From NCBI GenBank assembly GCA_937959375.1, contig CALGLS010000174.1:1-10453 (forward strand): DNA of 10,453 bases, read 5' to 3'. The position numbers and the translations under genes were made by a program. Positions 5,611 through 10,453 of this stretch are shown piece by piece. Each line of letters opens with the position of its first letter. Position 1 is the first letter of the stretch. The notes under the pieces were generated by a model that did not search any database, was not told the origin of the DNA, and was given only the letters and a program-made list of their open reading frames with translations. The DNA is from an uncultured Saprospiraceae bacterium. GTDB lineage: Bacteria; Bacteroidota; Bacteroidia; Chitinophagales; Saprospiraceae.

Positions 5611-8406
5611 ATGAATAAGCTTATCTCGATTTCTTTTCTGCTATACTTCTTCCTCTTAAGCACCTTTACCTTTGCTCAAGAAAACTGGGTCTTGAATATG
5701 ATTGCACCAGGGGAAGTTCATGGATATGGACTTACAGCGACTGATGATGGGAATTTCATTTTTTACGCAGGTGCTTCAGCTGGCTTTGGTTCAGGATTGG
5801 AAGCTGGTTCCTATATTGTAAAAGTAGATCCTACGGGCTCTATTGTATGGATGAACAAGTTTAGTGATACAATTTTCTCTCTTTATAAATCTAGTATTTT
5901 GGAAGCTCCAGATGGTGGTTATCTCATCAAATCTGGCGGCGAAGTTTTCAAGATTAACGATAACTTCGAAGAAGAATGGTCAACTACCATCACTATTGGC
6001 TCTGGGACAAATACGGCTACAAGTACGATTAAAAAGACGAGTGATGGCAATTATTTGTTGTCAGGATATGAACAAAGTATAGGGGGAACTCATGCGATCC
6101 GAAAACTAGATGCTGACTTTAATGTTATTTGGAATTTGGAAACAGACTATCCTATCGGTGTCAATGATGTTATTGAACTATCTAATGGTGATTTTATAGG
6201 TGTAAAAAATGTATTTGTAACTAAGTTAGATAGTGAAGGTAATATCATATGGGAAAGTGAAATAGTTGAACTGCAAAGTCAAGTACTCGAAATTTTTGTC
6301 AACCCAAACGGTGGTTACGGACTCTTAAATATTGCTGATCCTTCAGTCGGTACATTCTACTATCAAGTTGATGTAAATGGACTGTTGGAATATATGGTTC
6401 CTGTGTACCTTCCGTTTGAGATAGTTTCGGTAACTCCTTTTGCAGTTGATGATGGAATTGTTTTTTCAGGTCAAATAAATAATGCGGTTGGCCCCGGATC
6501 ATCTGTCTTACTTGCAAAAATCGATTGGGAAGGTATCTTAGTCTGGGAAAATCAATTTGAATTATATCCGGGCGATTCGGAATTTGGAAGTGATATTTAT
6601 GTCAATTCAGAAAATGAAATATTTGGAATGGCAAAAACCAATAACCCCGATCAACTCTCTATGTACAAGGCCTCTCCTTCCGGTCAGGTATTACCTTTTA
6701 GAATGTCTGGAAACATCACTTTCGATACTTCTGAAGATTGCTTAATAGACAGCGCGGAACCAGGCCTGGGAAATTGGATTGTTGGTGCCAATGATGGCAA
6801 TAATGTTCAATACAGATTGACAGATGAAACTGGCGCTTATCAAATTGATGCTTCAGAAGGTGATTACACGGTATCTGCTTATCCTCCGAATAGTTTATGG
6901 GAGCCTTGCTTTGATCAAATACCAGTAAGCCTCTCCGAATCTACCCCAGATTCTATTATAAACATCCCTATTCAGGCAACTACCTACTGTCCGGTTTTAG
7001 CAGTCAATACCAGCTTCCCCGTCGCACGTCCTTGTTTCGACAATAACGTTTTCTATGTACAGTATTGCAATGAAGGTACCATCACTGCTACTGATCCTTA
7101 TATTGAAATTGAAATTGATTCTTCCTTGTCTGTGGTCAGTTCAACAATCCCATTGGTCTCCAATTTAAACAACATACTTACGTTTGACCTAAACGATGTG
7201 GCTATTGGCGAATGCGGAAGCTTTCAAATCGTTTTCATGGTGGATTGCGATACAGAGTTAGGCGAAACCGTTTGTCTTTCATCCCAAATTTATCCAAGTG
7301 ATTCATGTATCATTGCTAACGATGAATGGGATGGTGCATTTGTAGAAGTCGAATTGGATTGTATCGATGATGAAGTTGTTTTTCGAATAGAAAATACAGG
7401 ACTGGCTAATATGTCAAGTCTCAAAAACTATGTGATTGTAGAGGATGATATTTTGTTAATGGAAAATGATTTCCAACTAGAGATAATGGATGTTCAAGAA
7501 TTTACCCTTCCAGCCAATGGGGCTACCTATCACCTGATCGCAGAGCAAGTTGACTATGCTCCGGGAGATTCTTTTCCAACAGCATGGATTGAAGGTTGCA
7601 CAACTGGCGGCAGCAGTAGTTTCAGTGTTGGTTTTCTCAATCAATTTTCGCTAGGCGATAACGAACCTAATCTCGATTCAGAATGTCGAATAACCTCACT
7701 TGCATATGACCCCAACGACAAACAAGGTATCCCATTGGGTTATGGCAGTTCGAATTATGTTCGTCCAGATGGAAAAATAGAATACAGAATACGTTTCCAA
7801 AACACGGGAACGGACACCGCTTTCAATGTTGTTATACTCGACACCTTGAGTCAGTATCTTGATGTCAGTACCTTCAAAAGAGGCGTAGCCAGTCATCCAT
7901 ACAACGTGAATATGAATAGCAGTAATATATTGGAATTTACATTTCCCAACATCATGTTACCTGATAGTAATGTCAACCTTCCCGGTTCAAATGGTTTTGT
8001 CAAATTTGAAATTGACATGCTTCCTGGTTTAGAGGACGGAACAGTTATCTATAACGAAGCAGCCATTTATTTTGATTACAACGATCCTATTTTCACCAAT
8101 GAAACCTTTCATACCATTGGCCTAGATTTCATTATGGTGGATGTACAACAACCAAGTTCCCCCGCATCAGAAGTGCTGGTCTACCCCAATCCCTTTCATA
8201 CTCAAACCAGATTTCAGCTAAATGATATGCATTTGAAAGATGGCTCGTTTGAATTGAAAGATCTTCAAGGGAAGGAAGTCTACAGACAAACATTCATTGG
8301 AAATGCATTTGAATTTTCAAGAGGTCAACTGCAATCGGGTATCTACTTTTTCAACATCACTGAAAAAGGAACTGTGATTAATTCCGGAAAAATTATTATC
8401 CAATAG
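5611..8406 (+). CDS. Large T9SS-exported protein with seven-bladed propeller and carrier domains
   Basis: A 931-residue surface or secreted protein. Residues 1-22 are a signal peptide (core ISFLLYFFLLSTFTFA, cut before Q23). Residues about 25-365 hold seven diverged PQQ/WD-like blades, each ending in a K-x-D-x-x-G-x-I-x-W type strand at 73-80, 116-123, 167-174, 207-214, 254-261, 305-312 and 355-363; the fifth and seventh lack the Trp. Residues about 366-455 resemble an SdrD-B or carboxypeptidase-regulatory-like domain (SGNITFDTSEDCLIDSAEPG, then TDETGAYQID). Residues about 456-690 are Cys-rich beta domains. Residues about 692-838 match the conserved Saprospiria module (AYDPNDK, EYRIRFQNTGTDTAF, IYFDYNDPIFTN), which I believe corresponds to a DUF7619-like family. 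The sorting domain is 857-931, with YPNP at 858-861. No catalytic site is seen; adhesion or ligand binding is inferred. ATG 5611 gives the best signal peptide. Confidence 0.88.
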   Translation: MNKLISISFLLYFFLLSTFTFAQENWVLNMIAPGEVHGYGLTATDDGNFIFYAGASAGFGSGLEAGSYIVKVDPTGSIVWMNKFSDTIFSLYKSSILEAPDGGYLIKSGGEVFKINDNFEEEWSTTITIGSGTNTATSTIKKTSDGNYLLSGYEQSIGGTHAIRKLDADFNVIWNLETDYPIGVNDVIELSNGDFIGVKNVFVTKLDSEGNIIWESEIVELQSQVLEIFVNPNGGYGLLNIADPSVGTFYYQVDVNGLLEYMVPVYLPFEIVSVTPFAVDDGIVFSGQINNAVGPGSSVLLAKIDWEGILVWENQFELYPGDSEFGSDIYVNSENEIFGMAKTNNPDQLSMYKASPSGQVLPFRMSGNITFDTSEDCLIDSAEPGLGNWIVGANDGNNVQYRLTDETGAYQIDASEGDYTVSAYPPNSLWEPCFDQIPVSLSESTPDSIINIPIQATTYCPVLAVNTSFPVARPCFDNNVFYVQYCNEGTITATDPYIEIEIDSSLSVVSSTIPLVSNLNNILTFDLNDVAIGECGSFQIVFMVDCDTELGETVCLSSQIYPSDSCIIANDEWDGAFVEVELDCIDDEVVFRIENTGLANMSSLKNYVIVEDDILLMENDFQLEIMDVQEFTLPANGATYHLIAEQVDYAPGDSFPTAWIEGCTTGGSSSFSVGFLNQFSLGDNEPNLDSECRITSLAYDPNDKQGIPLGYGSSNYVRPDGKIEYRIRFQNTGTDTAFNVVILDTLSQYLDVSTFKRGVASHPYNVNMNSSNILEFTFPNIMLPDSNVNLPGSNGFVKFEIDMLPGLEDGTVIYNEAAIYFDYNDPIFTNETFHTIGLDFIMVDVQQPSSPASEVLVYPNPFHTQTRFQLNDMHLKDGSFELKDLQGKEVYRQTFIGNAFEFSRGQLQSGIYFFNITEKGTVINSGKIIIQ

Positions 8407-8450
8407 AGTAATATCAATTCTTATTATACATCTGTAAATGTTATAAAAAA

Positions 8451-9935
8451 ATGAAAAATAGTAGATCATTTCTAATAGTAATAATCGCTCTTTTAACCTT
8501 TAATCCTATTCGATCGCAAATCCAAGTTGGAGAAGACATTGACGGAGAGGCACTAGACGACCAATCCGGAAATGCTGTTGCACTAGCATCAGATGGGAGC
8601 CGAGTGGCTATAGGATCACCTTACAATGATGCTGCTGGAACTGATGCTGGCCATGTACGAGTATATGATTTAATTGGAAGTGCATGGGTTCAAGTTGGTA
8701 ATGACATTGATGGCGAGGCAGCTTTTGACGAATCAGGGGAGTCGGTTGCAATATCATCAGATGGAAGCCGAGTGGCCATAGGAGCACCTTTTAATGATGG
8801 CACTGCACCTCTCGCGGGTCATGTACGAGTATATGATTTAATTGGAAGTACATGGACTCAAGTTGGTGATGATATTGATGGGAATTCACAAAACAACCAA
8901 TCAGGACATGAGGTATCCTTATCATCAGATGGAAACCGAGTAGCGATAGGATCGCCTCGCAGTAATCAAGGTGCAAGCGGTGCTGGCCATGTACAAGTAT
9001 ATGATTTGGTTGGAGGTACATGGACTCAAGTCGGAGAAGATATTGAAGGGGAAGAAGTAAACGATGAATCGGGATCTACGCTATCCTTATCATCAGATGG
9101 AAATCGCTTAGCAATAGGAGCACCCTTAAGTAATGGAAATGGAAGTTACTCTGGTCAGACAAGAATATTCGAATGGGATGGGAGCAGCTGGAATCAAATG
9201 GGGGCAGATATTAATGGTGAGAATGCCGGAGATTTGGATGCCAGTGTATCCTTATCGTCAGATGGAAACCGACTAGTAATTGGTGGAGGTTTTAGTGAAG
9301 TAAACGGTATTAATTCTGGAGTGGTACGAACATTCGAATGGGATGGCAGCAGCTGGATTCAAATGGGGCAGTCGATCTATGGTGAGAATGCTACTGATCG
9401 TTTTGGAGTGCGGGTCTCGATATCTTCGGATGGCAATCGAATAGCAGCTGGGGCCTTTCAAAATGATGGGAATGGTAGTGATTCTGGTCATGTGCGGGTA
9501 TTTGATTGGGACGGGGCCAATTGGACTCAAGTGGGAGTAAATATTAATGGAGAAGCGTCGGTCGACTTTTCAGGAAGGGCCATATCTTTATCACCGGATG
9601 CCAATAGAATAGCCATTGGAGCCCCGCGAAATGACGGGAATGGTGCTGAATCTGGTCATGTCCGGATTTACGAATTTATGACATCTTCTGTAATCGGATC
9701 AATGGAAAACGATATAATTAAAGTCTACCCAAATCCAACAAACGGTATCATTAATCTACTTGGATTTGAAGATGGAACAATAAAAATTATGGATAGCTTT
9801 GGAAAACTTATTTTGATAAAAGAAGAAATAACTGAACCCGAATTAGATTTATCTGAATTAGCAAAAGGTATTTATTTTATCAATATCACTGAAAATGAAA
9901 CTTTAATACATTACGGAAAAATAATCATCCAATAA
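8451..9935 (+). CDS. T9SS-exported seven-repeat beta-propeller protein
   Basis: A 494-residue protein with signal peptide 1-22 (core FLIVIIALLTF, cut near S22/Q23). It has seven repeats at residues 24-79, 80-135, 136-191, 192-247, 248-302, 303-358 and 359-413, and a type A sorting domain from about 420 (YPNP at 426-429; GIYFINI near the end). Each repeat reads roughly Q-V-G-x-D-I-x-G-E, SG, SxSSDGNRxAIG-A/S-P, NDG, GHVRVYxxxGxxW. This resembles the FG-GAP/integrin-alpha type of propeller, but the usual DxDxDG calcium loop is not preserved. Seven units suggest one closed seven-bladed disc and almost nothing else, so it is probably a binding or adhesive protein. The start is 44 bases after the previous stop with no terminator between, so the two are likely co-transcribed. 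The two sorting domains end alike (GKIIIQ). Confidence 0.9.
   Translation: MKNSRSFLIVIIALLTFNPIRSQIQVGEDIDGEALDDQSGNAVALASDGSRVAIGSPYNDAAGTDAGHVRVYDLIGSAWVQVGNDIDGEAAFDESGESVAISSDGSRVAIGAPFNDGTAPLAGHVRVYDLIGSTWTQVGDDIDGNSQNNQSGHEVSLSSDGNRVAIGSPRSNQGASGAGHVQVYDLVGGTWTQVGEDIEGEEVNDESGSTLSLSSDGNRLAIGAPLSNGNGSYSGQTRIFEWDGSSWNQMGADINGENAGDLDASVSLSSDGNRLVIGGGFSEVNGINSGVVRTFEWDGSSWIQMGQSIYGENATDRFGVRVSISSDGNRIAAGAFQNDGNGSDSGHVRVFDWDGANWTQVGVNINGEASVDFSGRAISLSPDANRIAIGAPRNDGNGAESGHVRIYEFMTSSVIGSMENDIIKVYPNPTNGIINLLGFEDGTIKIMDSFGKLILIKEEITEPELDLSELAKGIYFINITENETLIHYGKIIIQ
8520..9689 (+). repeat. Seven in-frame tandem repeats of 165-168 bp (propeller blades)
   Basis: The units are 8520-8687, 8688-8855, 8856-9023, 9024-9191, 9192-9356, 9357-9524 and 9525-9689; the fifth and seventh are 165 bp, the others 168 bp. 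Units 1-3 share the ending YDL-I/V-G-x-x-W and units 4-6 share WDG-x-x-W, so two sub-families are visible. Bases 8652-8681 and 8820-8849 are identical over 30 positions. Bases 9167-9203 and 9332-9368 agree at 35 of 37. This points to recent duplication or gene conversion between neighbouring blades. Confidence 0.92.
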
Positions 9936-9953
9936 AGCCGTATCAATCGGTAA

Positions 9954-9995
9954 TTAAAAACCTCTCCTTGAATCTATTCAAGGAGAGGTTTTTAA
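9954..9995. terminator. Strong bidirectional intrinsic terminator after the T9SS pair
   Basis: The arms 9954-9972 and 9977-9995 are perfectly complementary over 19 base pairs around the loop TCTA. The core is CCTCTCCTTG paired with CAAGGAGAGG, flanked by A- and T-runs, so an RNA read from either strand ends its stem in U residues. It starts 18 bases after the stop of the repeat-propeller gene and should end the two-gene transcript. Confidence 0.92.
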
Positions 9996-10453
9996 TTTTA
10001 TATATCCGTGGATAGTAAGTATTCAACTATCGAGTTAGTGAAAGAATATTTCCAAATTGAAACAAAAAAGTAATCATCCTTCCCCTAAAAAAGATCTTCT
10101 AAAAAAGCACAAAGTAAACCCACTCAGGACATAACAAAGCTTTGAACCATAATCAAAATCATAAAACTACCTTAGTAGGTTGTAAAAATACTGTTTACTA
10201 TAAGTTCTGATCCCTGCTCGCCTAATTAGTTCAAGTAGAAATGAATGTTTTTTTTGAGAATAAATTGATCTCAAAGTTTTGTAATTTTGCATACTATATA
10301 AATATATATATAGAAGCTGTTTAAAAAGTATCTTCAATCTTGCAGATAAACCATTGATCGCCAATACTTCAGCTATTTATATTCCCCGTAGCTAAGGCTA
10401 CGAAAAAATAAATGAGCTTCGTCTTGACAATCAAGCTTTTATCTTCGATTCTG
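9996..10453. other. Long non-coding stretch with several inverted repeats
   Basis: No convincing gene was found. The short open frames are of low complexity and lack family features. The stretch is AT-rich and holds a 10-bp palindrome CAAAGCTTTG (10135-10144), a 7-bp inverted repeat TTTGAGA/TCTCAAA (10253-10259 and 10269-10275), a TATATATA run near 10303, and the structured right edge listed separately. It may be the spacer before a gene or mobile element lying to the right. Confidence 0.5.
10371..10418. repeat. Two-part hairpin near the right edge
   Basis: The inner stem CGTAGC (10387-10392) and GCTACG (10397-10402) closes a TAAG loop. The outer arms AGCTATTTAT (10371-10380) and ATAAATGAGCT (10408-10418) pair with one bulged base, leaving an internal loop of C/T against A residues. 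Six A residues follow the inner stem on the plus strand, so on the minus strand the stem is preceded, not followed, by T residues. It is therefore not an obvious terminator for either strand. Confidence 0.45.

Noticed and set aside
8520..9689. Regular repeats that might be taken for a CRISPR array or satellite DNA
   Set aside because: The period is 165-168 bp, always a multiple of three, in one intact reading frame with protein-level conservation. There are no short identical repeats with unique spacers.
10203..10222. AGTTCTGATCCCTGCTCGCC, which looks like the 3' part of a tRNA (possible attachment site)
   Set aside because: The T-stem cannot form (the bases before TTC do not pair with CCCTG), the loop lacks the conserved A, and no 5' half or CCA end is present.
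10253..10275. TTTGAGA/TCTCAAA inverted repeat as a terminator
   Set aside because: The stem is seven weak base pairs with a nine-base loop, there is no gene close upstream on either strand, and the strong terminator at 9954-9995 already ends the T9SS transcript.
10167..10364. 65-codon open frame on the minus strand in the right-hand gap
   Set aside because: It is Tyr/Leu/Lys-rich in AT-rich DNA, crosses a TATATA run and an inverted repeat, and has no recognisable motif. A chance frame is more likely.

Overview
The window looks like chromosomal DNA from a Bacteroidota bacterium, most probably of the Saprospiria (Lewinella or Haliscomenobacter-like) group. It is AT-rich. Three of the six clear genes end in a type A C-terminal sorting domain of the type IX secretion system (T9SS), with a YPNP start and a Gly-Ile/Val-Tyr-Phe/Leu near the end. 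Signal peptides end before Gln, as is usual in the phylum. Shine-Dalgarno sequences are weak or absent, and the best promoter candidates follow the Bacteroidota pattern TTTG-N20-TAnnTTTG. The placement is inferred from protein style; no marker gene is present.

Layout. (1) 29-469 (+) is a GNAT acetyltransferase whose ATG overlaps a possible upstream stop codon (TAATGA). (2) 470-655 is a convergent gap with a small hairpin and a degenerate AATCC-type short repeat. (3) On the minus strand, read right to left, are 5459-4050 (uncharacterised helical protein), 3895-1946 (signal peptide, periplasmic TPRs, one membrane helix, cytoplasmic LuxR/GerE-like helix-turn-helix) and 1813-656 (secreted T9SS substrate). 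They are 154 and 132 bases apart, so each may have its own promoter. (4) 5460-5610 is the divergent control region. (5) On the plus strand, 5611-8406 and 8451-9935 are two large T9SS substrates only 44 bases apart, followed by a perfect 19-bp inverted-repeat terminator at 9954-9995. (6) 9996-10453 has no convincing gene, only several inverted repeats and, near the right edge, a sequence resembling the border of a mobile element or dispersed repeat.

How it may work together. The plus-strand pair are both predicted seven-bladed beta-propellers exported by Sec and then T9SS. The first has seven diverged blades plus carrier-type beta domains. The second is almost only propeller, built from seven repeats of 55-56 residues that still resemble each other at DNA level. 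The TPR-membrane-HTH protein is a one-component sensor type common in Bacteroidota and could control nearby surface proteins, but nothing in the sequence proves that. No CRISPR array, tRNA, rRNA or complete insertion sequence was seen. The most interesting parts are the recently expanded propeller, the paired export cargo and the uncharacterised 469-residue protein; I saw no clear evidence of a wholly new system.
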